Assembly: GCA_029204225.1 (NCBI GenBank)
Contig: MU835257.1
Coordinates: forward strand, 1-40,571
Source: Diphasiastrum complanatum
Lineage: Eukaryota > Streptophyta > Lycopodiopsida > Lycopodiales > Lycopodiaceae
Reading direction: 5' to 3'
DNA length: 40,571 nucleotides
The notes below the pieces were generated by a model. It was not told the origin of the DNA. It made no database searches and saw only the letters and a list, made by a program, of their open reading frames with translations. The position numbers and the translations under genes are program-made. How positions within the stretch are numbered: position 1 is the stretch's first letter; the number at the start of each line of letters is the position of its first letter. This document shows positions 10,125 through 20,918 of this stretch, one piece after another.

Positions 10125-13100
10125 CATAGTTGCACAGAATCGCGATTCTGGGACTGGACGTTTCAGAAATCTCAGAAACGCGATTCTCCCCCCAGAATCG
10201 CATAAAAAAAATTCAATAAATTAAAAATAACAATTTCCAGCACCTCTTCACGGCCAGAATCGCGCCAGCCGTGGAGGAGGTAAATTTTTTTGTTTTGAGC
10301 TGTAGGCGTTGGATCTTGGCGTGTGGATAGTCGACAAGCATCTACTCGGCGATACGGAGGTGGTGTGCATGGTGCCAGGGGGATCTGAGCTTCGCGCAGA
10401 TCGAAACGATCAGTTTTCGATTTTTGGTAAGTGTAGGCTTGTTTTTTTGCAAGTGTTGACATTGAGCTGTAGGCAGCCAAATCAAGCATAGTTTGGCTCT
10501 AGATCACCTTTCTTCATGCCCACGGTGATTCCTACGGGGTCAGTTTCAACCATTACGGCACGCCTTGCGAGATTTTAACACCACAAATTAAATGCTTGTC
10601 TTTTTTTTGCCATTTTCAGAAAATGGCTTTTGGGCAACCGATTCAGGTGATGTCTGAGCCTAGAATGCATTTCCACATGCCCGTAGAGACTCCTGTGACC
10701 TCCGTTCTGCCCGTCTACGTCCGTAGCACAAATTTCAATTTTATTGCCCTAATTCCATGTTTTTTAGGGTTTAGGGTTAGAGCATCGTGCAAGCATCTGC
10801 CAGTAGCGTGGTCTAGGCCTAAACTGGACTTCTAGACGCCTGCAAGGACTCCCATGCTAGCGTCAGTCGCCCGTTTTCGCTCGCACTAGAATTATTCTAT
10901 CCCTCGCCCTGTCTTGTGTGTTTTTTGGCACTTGCTATGATCTTGCTAGAATCAATGTGACGCGTGCTCGGATGTGTTCAGCTCTGTTTTAGGCTAGTAA
11001 TGTTTTTCAATGCAGTGTGTTTTCTTCTACTGAACGGTTGTTTGCTTGTTTTTGTTCGCAGGTTTGATCTCGTGTGGACACGATGCCGGTGTAGGGCCAA
11101 GGCCTTTGGGGCAAGGTTGAGCTTACTGAGGGGGATGTGGCTACACACCATGGCTCGGGAGTCCGTAGATGGAGATGCTTGCATTGTGGTGGTCTCTTCA
11201 CAGGATCACTTACCAGGGTTAGGGCTCACAAACTGAGGGTCAGAGGGCCGGGTGGGCGGGCATTGGGCATATCTGATTGCCCCAGGATTTCCGATGAGGA
11301 GAGAGAGAGGTTGTCTATTATGTACGGGCACGGTGCTGCATCACAGGTTTCTGGACAGGGACAGGGACAGGGGGCAGGAGCAGCTGCAGGTTCACAGGTA
11401 GGGGTCACAGGTATGCAGGCACGGCCTACTACGGGTGCAGAGCCTAGTACATCACGTTCTGGGCAGGGTTTAGGTGCAGTGCATGGTCCAGGCGGTGCCA
11501 CTCCAGTTCCACCCGCAACAGCAGGGCTTACTTCAGAGGGGAGAGCGTCACATGAGCAGGTTAGATCAGCAGCAGCGGTTCCTTCTCGTCCCTCCTCTTC
11601 TTCGGCGGCAGTTGTAGCACATGGTTCGACAGGTCCTCCCTTGAGAGAGTGATACACCCACAGATTAGCCATCCGGTTCGTGTGTTAGACCACGAGCGCC
11701 ATGTGCACAGCAGAGAGAGGTTAGGCCCAGACAGTAGACCCTTGATCGATGCGGGTGGCAGAGAGCAGCATGCCCGATGCACTCGACTTGCTGGCCAGTT
11801 CTTTTACGAGTGCGGCATTTCTTTTGCTGTTGCTGACACTTGGGTGTTCAGAGAGTTTTGCGCACAGACGGCAGCCGTGGATGCTACATGGACGCCTCCC
11901 AGACGAGAGGCATTGCGAGGTAGGGTGCTTCGTCAGGAGGAGGAGACCATTACGCGGGAGCTGAGTTCCATTCGCTCAGCTTGGCAGATGTAAGTACTTT
12001 GTTTCCATAAACCCATTGCATGCGTTTAGGGTTGACTCGTGGCGCAATTTTTGCATTTGGCTAATGGGTGTTTTGTGGCAGGTATGGATGCACAATATTG
12101 GGTGATGGATGGACCGACATTCGTTGGCGATCCGTCATCAATGTCTTGGTTTCTTGCCCGCTTGGCACAGTATTCCTACGTGGCGTGGATGCCACTCGAG
12201 GTGGTGACGCCATCACAGCCGATTTCATATGGGAGGTTATCAGAGATGTTATTGTTGACATTGGAGTAGAGCATGTGGTTCAGGTTGTCACGGACAACGC
12301 TTCAAACTACAAGCAGATGGGAGAGATTATGACGAGGGAGCACCCCAGCATTGTGTGGACACCTTGCGCTGCGCATTGCATAGACTTGCTCGTCCATGAC
12401 CTGTGTGCACTTCCATAGATCAGAGAGGTATTGGTTTCTCCATTTGCTATGCTATCTTGATTGACGCTTGCTCCATGCTGCTAAACACATCTCAACTACT
12501 GTCTAAATTTTTTACTGGATGTCTGTGTTGCAGGTCACTTCTACGGCCATGCGCCTGGTCACTTTCGTTACCAAGAAGAGGCGTGTGCTGGCCCTATTCC
12601 GCACCTTCTCGCACCTGAACCTGAAGAAGCCAGCACCCACACGCTTTGCCTTTTACTTTTTGGTGCTAGAGCGATTAGTATTAGTGAAGGACGCATTGCG
12701 GCGGATGGTTTCCAGCGAGTCCTTCCGAGAGTTCATGGACGTCCCACATGCGGCGTTTTTCCGGTCCACTGTGTTCGTTGAGCAGTTCTGGACAGATGCT
12801 GAGGAGATTACTGGGGTCCTTACTGAGGAGATGCTGCGCCTGGTAGACCGTGAGGGGTGCACTCTCGGCCTCATTTACGAGTTCATGGACCGCATCGGCG
12901 AGGGGATTCAGACGTCAGCCTTGGTCGAGCACAAGTATGACTCTTCAGTGTCTAGTTTGTTGTTTCTCACTCAAGTCTGATTCGTTTCTTTTATGCTATG
13001 GCAGCTATGGTTACATGATTGTTGTGATTTGCCTGCTGCAGGAGGCGCGAGATCTCACGTATCTGGGAGGCCAGATGGGACTACTTCCACCGACCCATCC

Positions 13101-14590
13101 ACGCCGTAGCCCACATATTGCACCCCTTGTGGCGCGAGACTCGGGATCGGGACGATCGGGAGCTGCACCGGGGATGGGTGGAGTACACGGAGCGCGTATG
13201 GCCTGGACCAGGTACGTGTGATAAATTGCTTGGTAGGCTAAGTACTGCAGTAGTGACTGTAGTGTGCTCATTGCTAGTGTGTGAATTCAAGAGGACTTAC
13301 ACGAGCCATGTTTTTTCTTCTGCCAACAGGTCCGATGCTCACTAACATTGCATACCAGCTGTTGATCTTTGAGCGCTACCAGTTTCCTTTCGATGGAGAG
13401 CAGAGTCGGCGGAGGGAGGATATGTTGAGGCCTGTTTCATGGTGGGGCTACCATGGGCGCGACAAAGGTGACCTGCGACGACTGGCCGAGAGAGTCCTTG
13501 CACAGGACTGTTCAGCAGGAGCTTGCGAGCGAAATTGGAGCACCTGGGCCTTGTATCACACGCAGAAGAGGAACAGGTTGTCCATTGAGCAGTGTAGGCG
13601 GTTGGTGTTTGTGAACACCAACGGTCGTATGTTGAGGCGCACACGAGGAGGGGGACAGATGCTCGAGGTGAGTCACATCATCACCCCCTGTTTCTTGCTA
13701 TGCTTGACGAACTGAATTGCTTTCGAATTATGCAATGAATTGCTGACAACAATGTATTGTTTCTGGTTGCAGGTGAACCCTGACACTCGCTTGGTGGATT
13801 CGGCAGCTGCTGCTCCTCGGGCACCACCCACGCAGGAGGAGATGGATGATGAGATCTATAGAGAGTTATATAGATAGGCGCAGGCTGACGGACGGGCTCT
13901 ATGACGTTCGAGGAGGGCAGACAGGCAGAGGGCTAGGGCTGAGGAGGGGGATGATGAGGGCTTGGAGGGTGGAGGGGAGCTCGGGGCTGACTATCAGGAG
14001 GAGGAGTGGGTTGAGGGGGATACGGAGGAGGATGAGGAGATGGGGGCAGAGGCACAGGGGGATGACCTGGCTGACTTGCTGGTGGACCCTGATGCGGAGA
14101 CAGAGGAGGAGCCAGCCATTCCTACACGTAGGCCTAGGGGGAGACCTAGAGGTTTTGGGAGGGAAGGGCTGAGTTCGCTTTCTGTAGACAGGAGTGGAGC
14201 ATCACAGGCAGCCGTCGGCCAGGCATCATCACAGTGGGTAGGGCCATCCCAGGGCGTTGGATCACAACCACCTGACACACAGACACGCAGGGGTAGCCAC
14301 AGGGGTGGGGGCAGGCAGAGGAGGGGAGAGAGGCAGAGGCAGGGGGAGGATCTAGAGCCAGAGCACGCAGCAGAGAGACAGAGCACGCGGCAGAGCCAGG
14401 GCCACACCACGGCATATGGCTCCCTCCAGTTCTGATTCATCTACAGACCCTTGGGATCTGCAGTCAGGCACAGATTCAGATGATGGTTCCTACCATGACT
14501 CTGATGAGCCTTAGTTGTGTAGTTTTCATTATGTTCATTGAACATCATTGTACTCCATTCTGGTGCCATGTGGCCCGATATTATATATTA
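10125..14590 (+). mobile_element. hAT transposon copy A (3' end lost)
   Basis: Left terminus CATAGTTGCAC at 10125 is followed by the palindrome AGAATCGCGATTCT and an A-rich run, as in the MITE at 23657. It contains a complete but broken transposase gene (11083 to about 14514). From about 10812 to 14590 it aligns with the minus-strand copy B (about 25172-28920). At 14590 (ATATTATATATTA) it runs straight into a LINE ORF2, so its right terminus is missing. The 8 bases before the left end are GGTCCAAG; no second copy was found, as expected if the right end is lost. The 10250-10800 stretch would be promoter and 5' UTR. Confidence 0.75.
11083..14514 (+). pseudogene. hAT-family transposase (BED, DUF659, hAT dimerisation), copy A
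   Basis: Seven exons can be traced. Exons 1-2 occupy 11083 to 11989, with a frame break near 11650. The rest are 12082-12427, 12534-12934, 13042-13211, 13330-13667 and one from 13773; the internal introns have GT...AG ends and joining phases. Order: a BED-type zinc finger (CLHCGGLFTGSLTRVRAHKL), a Gly/Ala/Ser-rich linker, a DUF659 core (GCTILGDGWTD, VVTDNASNYKQMG, WTPCAAHCIDLL), a middle region (IWEARWDYFHRPIHAVAHIL), the C-terminal dimerisation region (CERNWSTWALYHTQKRNRLS) and an acidic tail. hAT transposases cut and paste DNA and leave 8-bp duplications. Lesions: TAG as codon 4 (11092), TAG at 12417 where copy B has Trp, and two stops after 13860. In both copies the frame ends at GSLQ(F/L), but an acidic tail ending SYHDSDEP stays open in a shifted frame, so a small intron or old shift may lie near 14430. 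Confidence 0.88.
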
Positions 14591-15229
14591 CGTCTCTGCG
14601 TAAGATATGTGTGCCATAGAAGGTAAGCTTGACTCTCTCATGGTCAGGACGATCCAATACTATGTGACAATATCTCCGATACAGCTGCTGTCTGATGAAT
14701 GTATGAGTTCCCTGTGGGACATCCAGCATCGAGAAGCCCCATGACTGAAAGAAAGCCACCACATCACCATACCAAGAAGACCTAGCCTGCTGTCCAACTA
14801 TAGTCTGAGAAGAAGTAAGCGTTGCCCTCACATATCTGTGAGTACCCATGGTCTCAAGTCGATGTAGAAAGGTAACAATCTGAAACATAGCCTCTACCAC
14901 CATGGGGAGTGAGGCGAACTCCGCTAAAAGAATCTCATGAGGAACTGACGGCTTCACACGAATCATCCTCCCTAACATGGTGATCTGCAGACGAGTGATG
15001 TCTCGCAAGTACTCTGAGATATCCCTGGGCACCAGACCTTCACCGAGTGCATAGCCACAGGTGAGACTACTGTAGAGAAAAGGTGGTCTCTGGTAGTAGG
15101 ATCATGAATATGGTAAGTAGTACACACTCTCTCCATATGTACCAAGGCAGCATGCCCCTTACGCAGGCGATATAGAGCAGTAGAGCGAAAAGTGAGTAAG
15201 GGGCCAGTGAATAATACACCTAGATAGGT
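14591..15229 (-). pseudogene. LINE ORF2, region after the RT palm
   Basis: The minus-strand frame from 15032 down to 14591 encodes a helical region typical of the RT thumb and linker of LINE ORF2 (DITRLQITMLGRMIRVKPSV). The last 19 or so residues of the open frame come from the hAT 3' UTR, marking the fusion point. Small frame breaks separate it from the palm domain at 15230. Confidence 0.7.
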
Positions 15230-16611
15230 TTATGATGTAACAATCTCTAGCTGCTGTGCATCATAATAAAAAGCGTCATCTCTCATATGCTGCCGATTTG
15301 TGTTAAACACCATAACTTTGGTCTTAGCAATATTCACCGTCAAGCCCCACACTAAGCAAAAACCATATAGAGCATCAAGATGTCGCTGTAATCCAGAGGC
15401 TGTAGAGGATATCAATGCCACGTCATCCGCATACAGTAGGATAGGAATAATAACATCAGCAAGAGGACATCCATCACCCTCCTCCTCCTTGATGATCCGC
15501 TCTAGATCATCAATGTACAATGCAAAAAAAGTGGGAGAGAGTGGACATCCCTGCTTGACTCCAACTGTGCTCTGGATAGAAGGCTACCAGTTGCTGCCAT
15601 CTCTGAAACGTGCTAAAACCCTCTCATATAAGGCGCTGACAGCCATAATGATATCCTGTGAGAAGCCAAGTGAAGATAAGCGCTGAAGTAGCAGGTGCCG
15701 CGGAACTGAGTCAAAGGCCTTGCGGAAATCCACAAAGCAGTAGTATACCCTCTGTCTCCGATGTCGAGCCTCCTCTATGATGCAGCGTAGGACAAATGCA
15801 TGATCAACGGTAGAGTATCCGGGTCTAAAGTCAGCCTGTCCAAGAGCAAATAACTCATCTGATTCCGCCTGGGATCCAACCATAGACTGCAGAACTGAGC
15901 CATAAAGCTTCGCCATCGTGTGACTGATCATGAGAGTGCGATAGTTATCCATGTTCATTGGATCACTAGCCTTGAGAATGGGATGGAGAAGGTTCGTGCA
16001 CCAGTTGGTGGGGAAGCCCGAGGTAACAGCCAAGTTAAAAGTGTGGGCAATGTAAGGAGAGAGAAGCTGGGAGACAGGTTTGAGGAAGTCTGTGTTAAGA
16101 GAGTCGACGTCCTTCGCTTTATGAGATTGGGCGTTACTAATCGCGAATTCAATTTGGTCAGAGGTAAAAAGAGAGAATGTAGTGGGTCGAGTGATAGGGA
16201 TAGGCGGAGCATCTGTAGTGTATAAGCAAGTAGCATACTTCACCCAAGAGTCAATAGCAATAGGTGAAAGTAAGGAAGATTTCTTAGAAAAGATTTCCAG
16301 AAATGAGAGGAGGAAGAGAAAAGGGAGTCTATAAGTTTCTGACCATCTTTTGTTAGAGAGTCTCTTTTCTTTTTATTAACTACATGACGATATTGCTTTT
16401 GTACGTGTACTAAAAGATTAGGAGAGTGATGCATGGCGTATACCACTTGCTTATGTAAGGTGTGGCAATCATGGTCATACCATCGGTTATAGGTCTTTCG
16501 ATGAGTGGGATATGTCTTAGGGGGAAAGGCCTGGGTGGCGGCTTGTATAAGGGAGAGTGACAAGAAGCTGGCCTGTTGCTCAATAAGAGAGGAGAAGGGA
16601 AAATCTTGCAA
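15230..16611 (-). pseudogene. LINE ORF2 reverse transcriptase domain
   Basis: RT motifs appear in order on the minus strand: a K-S/A-D-LN region (SHKAKDVDSLNTDFLKPV), NYRTLMISHTMAKLYGSVLQ, then QADFRPGYSTVDHAFVL and CFVDFRKAFDSVPRHLLLQR. VGVKQGCPLSPTFFALYIDD comes next, and the catalytic LLYADDVALI is at about 15420. An in-frame TAG near 15586, a frame change near 15520 and another near 16240 inactivate it. The palm aspartates (FVDF and YADD) are intact. The enzyme would copy LINE RNA at a nicked chromosomal target. Confidence 0.9.
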
Positions 16612-16632
16612 AAGAGAGTTGAGCCCGACTAT

Positions 16633-17489
16633 TTAGCGTGGGATGAGATGTGTACGAAAAGAAAAGTGAGGTGTAGTGGTCTTGGGTGGAATGATTGGAA
16701 GGGGAGAGGTCTGGCCAACAGAGAGTAAGAGCAGTGAGTGATCAGCAAGGGTAGGAGAGAGTATAGTAAAGCTTTGAATGAGAGGAATCAAGGCTGGTGA
16801 GCCAATGAAGTAATCCGCCACACTATGTCCGCCACTATGTGGATGACAAGTGAATGCTGCTGAATCTGGCCACTGTGATAAACCGTTCAGAATGACCAAG
16901 GAATGTGCCTCGGAAATCCTGAGTAGCTGCTCACCAAATGTAGTAGAAGGGGTAGCCTCATCATGTGATGTCCGCACAAGACCTGTATCCAAAGCATGAA
17001 GCTGGAGATAATCCGTCATCCCATGAAATTCCGTCTGTCTGGTGGCCGTGCGTGCGTTAAAGTCACTTGCCAAAAGTACATATCCCTGGGGAGAAAAGAT
17101 AGAAATATCCTCTGATAAAACCTGAAAAGGGTCCCCACCATAGTCTGCAAATGTCGACCTCTGAGGAGCAATGTAACATGTTGCCAGGAAGGTATCTCTA
17201 GCCAAGCCTAGGGAATGCCCAACCAACTGTAACCATATAAAACGAGCGTACGGATCTTTCTTAACCAGCTTAACAGTATGACTATACTGGTCGCTGTATA
17301 AGCATGCCACCCCACCTGAGCCTCTGGAGGTCGTCCCTTGTAGGAATGGTCTAAAAACTGAGTGCCAAGAGATTCATGAGTCTCTGCTAGCAGTAAAATA
17401 TCTGTACGAGCAAGATAGGACTGCAAGTCACCTGCAGTAGAGGAAGAGTGGAAGCCATTACAATTCCAAAAGCCAATACAAAGCGACAT
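16633..17489 (-). pseudogene. LINE ORF2 apurinic-type endonuclease domain
   Basis: ORF2 starts with MSLCIGFWNCNGFHS at 17489. APE-type endonuclease motifs follow: LLLAETHESLG (catalytic Glu), then VLLASDFNARTA (Asp-Asn pair), SVADYFIGS, and TLADHSLLLL (Asp-His pair) near the end. A frame change at about 17300 separates the first 80 residues from the rest. The domain nicks the DNA target before reverse transcription. The catalytic residues named here are all present, so inactivation is by frame breaks. Confidence 0.88.
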
Positions 17490-17531
17490 AGGGGATCTCG
17501 GGCTGCTCCCATGCCCGGGAGCCCCAAGTCC

Positions 17532-18288
17532 CTATAGTGAGCGCTCATAGTATCGTGGTTTGCCGTCAATAAACACCACCCGTTTCCCTTTTTCCTTAGC
17601 TTCTTCTAGCCATTGCGTATGAGTTAAATCATCGTCCATAAAAATAAAAGTCCCTTTCAGCTTGGCTCGAAGTTTCAAGGCAGCGTTACGATGTACAAGA
17701 GACCGGAATTTAATAAATAGAACATTCTCATCATACTTGCCTCTCCAAGCAGTTTCAAATCCCTCAGTTGAGTGTGAGAGTTTATTGCAAAGTAAATCCT
17801 TGGCTTCCTCAAGAGGTTTTCCAGCATTTGGGATGCCTCTCACTCTAATATTAAGGGCTTTTTTTGGCTCTTTTCTCTTGCTCCGAAAACATACTTTCTA
17901 ATCTTGAGTCAATTGAAATATTCGTAGGCAAATCTATTATACCACTATCTTTTTTAAACAGTGCTGCCCAAGATTTCGTCTCTTCTACTTGTTTCTCAAG
18001 GATGGAAATCTTGTTAGAAGTTTCTGCAAGATCCGTAGTAGATGATGGTAATAGAGTTCGCAGCTGGCTGATCTCATCTCGCAATTTTTGAACCTCCAAT
18101 TTGAGTGCTGCATTTTCTCCTTGTACCTCTGAAAATAGTGCATACAACTGCCCAACATGATAATGAACGTCTTCCGGTAGAATAGAGCGAGGGATAGTTG
18201 GAGGTGAGACCTTAGATAGCATAAATGGAGGAGGAGTAGAAGGATTAGGAGGGAGAGCAGAGGGAGGCGTAGCTGGTTCCATATCCAA
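17532..18288 (-). pseudogene. LINE ORF1, copy 2
   Basis: Starts MDMEPATPPSALPPNPS at 18288: a Pro/Ser-rich N-terminus, then a coiled coil (LKLEVQKLRDEISQL and ISILEKQVEETK), then the RRM-like nucleic-acid-binding part ending GKRVVFIDGKPRYYERSL at 17532. A run of seven T at about 17858-17864 (six in copy 1 at 1751-2491) shifts the frame in the middle, so ORF1 appears as two pieces. ORF1 ends 42 bp before the ORF2 start. The usual role is RNA chaperone and binding. Confidence 0.88.
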
Positions 18289-18477
18289 GCAGGGACAAGG
18301 TCATGTATGACAAGGAAGGGCCAACTCATTAGAGCTTTGGAGCTGCTCTGATGGTTCTTCCTCTAATTCTGAGCAATTACTCCTTCCGTGATTGCTCTTC
18401 TAAGCAATATCTGAGCGTTGGCTTTCAACTAGTTCTATGCACTGTGTGAGCATCACCTCATCGCTGCTCCCATCGAT

Positions 18478-18613
18478 GAGAGAGAGAGAGAGAGGTCCAC
18501 GCTCCAGGTGTGAGAGAGAGAGGTCCGCTCCAGGACAGAGGTCCATTCCAGGACAGAGATCCGCCCCTCAGAGATCGCTCCTCAAAGATCCGTTCCAGGA
18601 CAGAGATCCGCCC

Positions 18614-18615
<2 letters not shown>
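18478..18615 (-). other. LINE 5' UTR with short GA tract and repeated units
   Basis: Contains a (GA)8-like tract at 18478-18494 and three or four related units of the form CCAGGACAGAGATCCGCCCC. The same units occur at 2430-2491 in copy 1, again bordering a (GA)n tract, so this is the 5' end of the LINE. 5' UTR repeats in LINEs often act as promoter units; that role is inferred here. Confidence 0.6.

Positions 18616-18672
<57 letters not shown>
18616..18672. repeat. (GA)n microsatellite at LINE 5' boundary
   Basis: About 28 dinucleotide units between the LINE 5' UTR (left) and the dispersed repeat 18671-18915 (right). Confidence 0.95.
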
Positions 18673-18673
<1 letters not shown>

Positions 18674-18915
18674 TCACTATCGCATACTGAAAGGCAGCAA
18701 CGATGATGCACTGAAGGACACTGAAGGACAACGATGATGGTAGCAGCGATACACTGAAGCACCCAGGAATGCGTGTTGCACTACAAATATCAGTCATCCA
18801 TCGTTGTCTCAGCGGCTCAACACATTGCCTTCTTTACTGCTCCAATCTTCACGGACCCTCTGAGCGAGAAAAATGACAGAAACCGGTGATGATTTGTGTG
18901 CTGCCAAGATGATCC
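18671..18915 (-). repeat. dispersed repeat, copy 2 (LINE-derived)
   Basis: Near-identical to 3900-4146; differs by small indels and substitutions (for example TTGCACTACAAATATC versus TTGCATTCTACAAAAATC). The minus-strand frame reads in from the ORF1 fragment at 18916. Confidence 0.8.
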
Positions 18916-19089
18916 TAATAACATTGTCAACAAAAATTGGACGACCATCACGAAATAAAACTTTCTGACCTTTGACTCTAGCTTCTGACATAAGTTTTTC
19001 CCGCACTTCCCACTGAAGAGGGGTAAGATCTTCTTCTAGGTATTGATCGGTGCCTCTAAGGCAGCCTCGTCGGCGAAGAACTGTCCATC

Positions 19090-19090
<1 letters not shown>
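18916..19090 (-). pseudogene. third LINE ORF1 fragment
   Basis: Minus-strand frame: GTDQYLEEDLTPLQWEVREK then LMSEARVKGQKVLFRDGRPI, parallel to the ORF1 C-terminus of copy 2 (DDDLTHTQWLEEAKEKGKRV, VFIDGKPRYYE) but clearly a different subfamily. It begins at the (GA)n tract at 19091, so it is 5'-truncated there. Confidence 0.75.
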
Positions 19091-19181
<91 letters not shown>

Positions 19182-19283
19182 TTTATTAATGTCTTTTCCG
19201 TTCCCACTGAAGAGGGGTAAGATCTTCTTCTAGGTATTGATCGGTGCCTCTAAGGCAGCCTCGACGGCGAAGAACTGTCCATC

Positions 19284-19369
<86 letters not shown>

Positions 19370-19388
19370 TTTATTAATGTCTTTTCCG
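19007..19388. repeat. tandem duplication of 194 bp including a (GA)n tract
   Basis: Unit 1 (19007-19200) and unit 2 (19201-19388) both run from TTCCCACTGAAGAGG through an ORF1 piece, a (GA)n tract (19091-19179 and 19285-19367) and ACTTTATTAATGTCTTTTCC. Unit differences are one substitution (CTCGTCGG versus CTCGACGG) and the GA copy number. Confidence 0.92.
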
Positions 19389-19528
19389 TGCTAAAGGCAT
19401 ATTATACTGAATAGTACATCAAAAACAGATGGAAACCACATAGAACGTTGTCGTCAAACAAAACAAAAAAGATCTAACTAAGAAGAGAATCGTAGATATC
19501 AAACTTTTATAAACTATAGGCTTACAAT
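19368..19528 (-). other. LINE 3' UTR, third copy
   Basis: On the minus strand it ends with a decayed hairpin (GTGCTAAAGGCAT on +) and CATTAATAAAGTT, then the CT tract. It continues the same LINE whose ORF1 lies at 19529-20410, with ORF2 deleted. Confidence 0.55.
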
Positions 19529-20410
19529 CTACAATTTGATAGTACCATCACGGTAGATGAGTCGCTTGCCAGTAGATAGAGCTCTTGTCTTGCTTTCTTG
19601 TGTTCTTGGCTTTGGGATGAAGGTCAAATCTTTGTCCAAAAAGATTTTGGTATTCTGCAATTTAGATATTTTCCCCAGAACTTCACGTTGGTAAGACATT
19701 GAGGTGAAGCAAATAACAAGAGTATCCAAGTCCTTAGGCCACCATGCAGTTTCTATACATGTGTTATGGTGCTGAAGGTCCTCAACCAAAAACTTCTTTG
19801 CATCTTCAACAACATTTTGGGAGTTCATGATACCTCTGACACGATAGGGGCGTTGTGGCCTTGTAGATGGCTCTTGGTGAACATGGTTGAGATAAACGAG
19901 GTGACGGTGGAGGTGGAGAGACTATATTACCGCTAAGCACATCTGCCCAAGATTGGACAGCGGTATGGTGTTGTTTCACTTGATTTTCAAGCTGCTGGAG
20001 CTTGGTTGAGGTAGCTATTTGAGAAGACTCGTCGCTTTTGATAATTGCAACTTCGGTCTTGAGTGCTTCGATGGAGATTTCTAACTTCTTGACGTGAGCA
20101 CAACTAGAAGCAGAAAATTGTGAGAAAGTAGTCTTTTTTGTGATTGTTGAAATTTTCGAACATTTGGAGTCGACCTTCATGAAGAAGAGCAAATGCAACA
20201 ATGGAAGACAAAATCTGCTGGGGAAGATGGAGTCAAGGGGAGGGCTATGATAGCTTTTCTATTCAGAATAGGATTTGATGGTGAAAAAATGGGGGTTGCA
20301 ATAGGCATAGAAGGAGAAGGAAAAGACGGATCTGGCTGCGAGGAAGACGTGGAAGCAATACTGGAAATGGAAGATGGCATAGGGGCATTAGCCCCTTTAC
20401 GATAAGGCAT
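19529..20410 (-). pseudogene. LINE ORF1, divergent subfamily
   Basis: Minus strand. A Ser/Pro-rich N-terminus (ISSIASTSSSQPDPSFPSPS) starts at 20405, then a coiled coil (CAHVKKLEISIEALKTEVAI, TKLQQLENQVKQHHTAVQSW), then an RRM-like segment after about 19830 (ETAWWPKDLDTLVICFTSMS), ending TGKRLIYRDGTIKL at 19529. Frame changes occur near 20190 and 19820. Arrangement matches ORF1 copy 2 but sequence identity is low, so it is another LINE lineage. Its 5' UTR runs to the (GA)n tract at 20547. Confidence 0.8.
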
Positions 20411-20544
20411 TTCGGATATGAGGAAAGCCTAAAAAGAGATGGAGTTGCAACAAAAGCTGCAAAGATAGAGGATGATCACTACCACTGAGGATCCGCGAGC
20501 ACCCTCAGCAGCGATGTAGCCTCAGCGAGAGAGGGTGCCATTGC

Positions 20545-20546
<2 letters not shown>

Positions 20547-20605
<59 letters not shown>
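20547..20605. repeat. (GA)n microsatellite at LINE 5' boundary
   Basis: About 29 dinucleotide units directly upstream (minus-strand sense) of the 5' UTR of the divergent LINE. Confidence 0.95.
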
Positions 20606-20607
<2 letters not shown>

Positions 20608-20918
20608 CAGATGATAGATTGTCTCTAGGAGATCCATTGGATTCCATTTGACACAACAAAATTCTATGATCATCCATATTAAGGCACAACTCTACATAGC
20701 AGCTCAAGCTCAAAATGTAGGAGACTGCAGAAATATACCAAAGCCAAACAAGCTATATAGAGAACGCTGTTTTTATCATGGTCTATCTTGCGCTATTATG
20801 GAATTTTCTAATAGCTTGTTCCTTTCTGACAATTTTTTTTTTCAAAGGTATCAATCATGTTTGGTGGTTGCTCAAAAAGATTACATAAAGTCATAGGTTG
20901 CAATTGAAGGACATTAAA

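Larger units (their letters stand above)
14591..18615 (-). mobile_element. near-complete LINE body (5' UTR, ORF1, most of ORF2)
   Basis: Reading leftward: a (CT)n tract, a 5' UTR with repeated GGACAGAGATCCGC-type units (about 18500-18615), ORF1, a 42-bp gap, then ORF2 with endonuclease and reverse transcriptase. The zf-RVT tail, 3' UTR and tail repeat are absent. ORF2 stops being LINE at 14591, where hAT copy A sequence begins. The missing part is the 3' end, which ordinary target-primed reverse transcription does not lose, so a later deletion, recombination or insertion is likely. It resembles plant L1-clade LINEs in layout. Confidence 0.85.

Noticed and set aside
11226-11672. Antisense frames across the hAT BED and linker region
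   Set aside because: They are GC-rich shadows of the + strand transposase; no independent motif.
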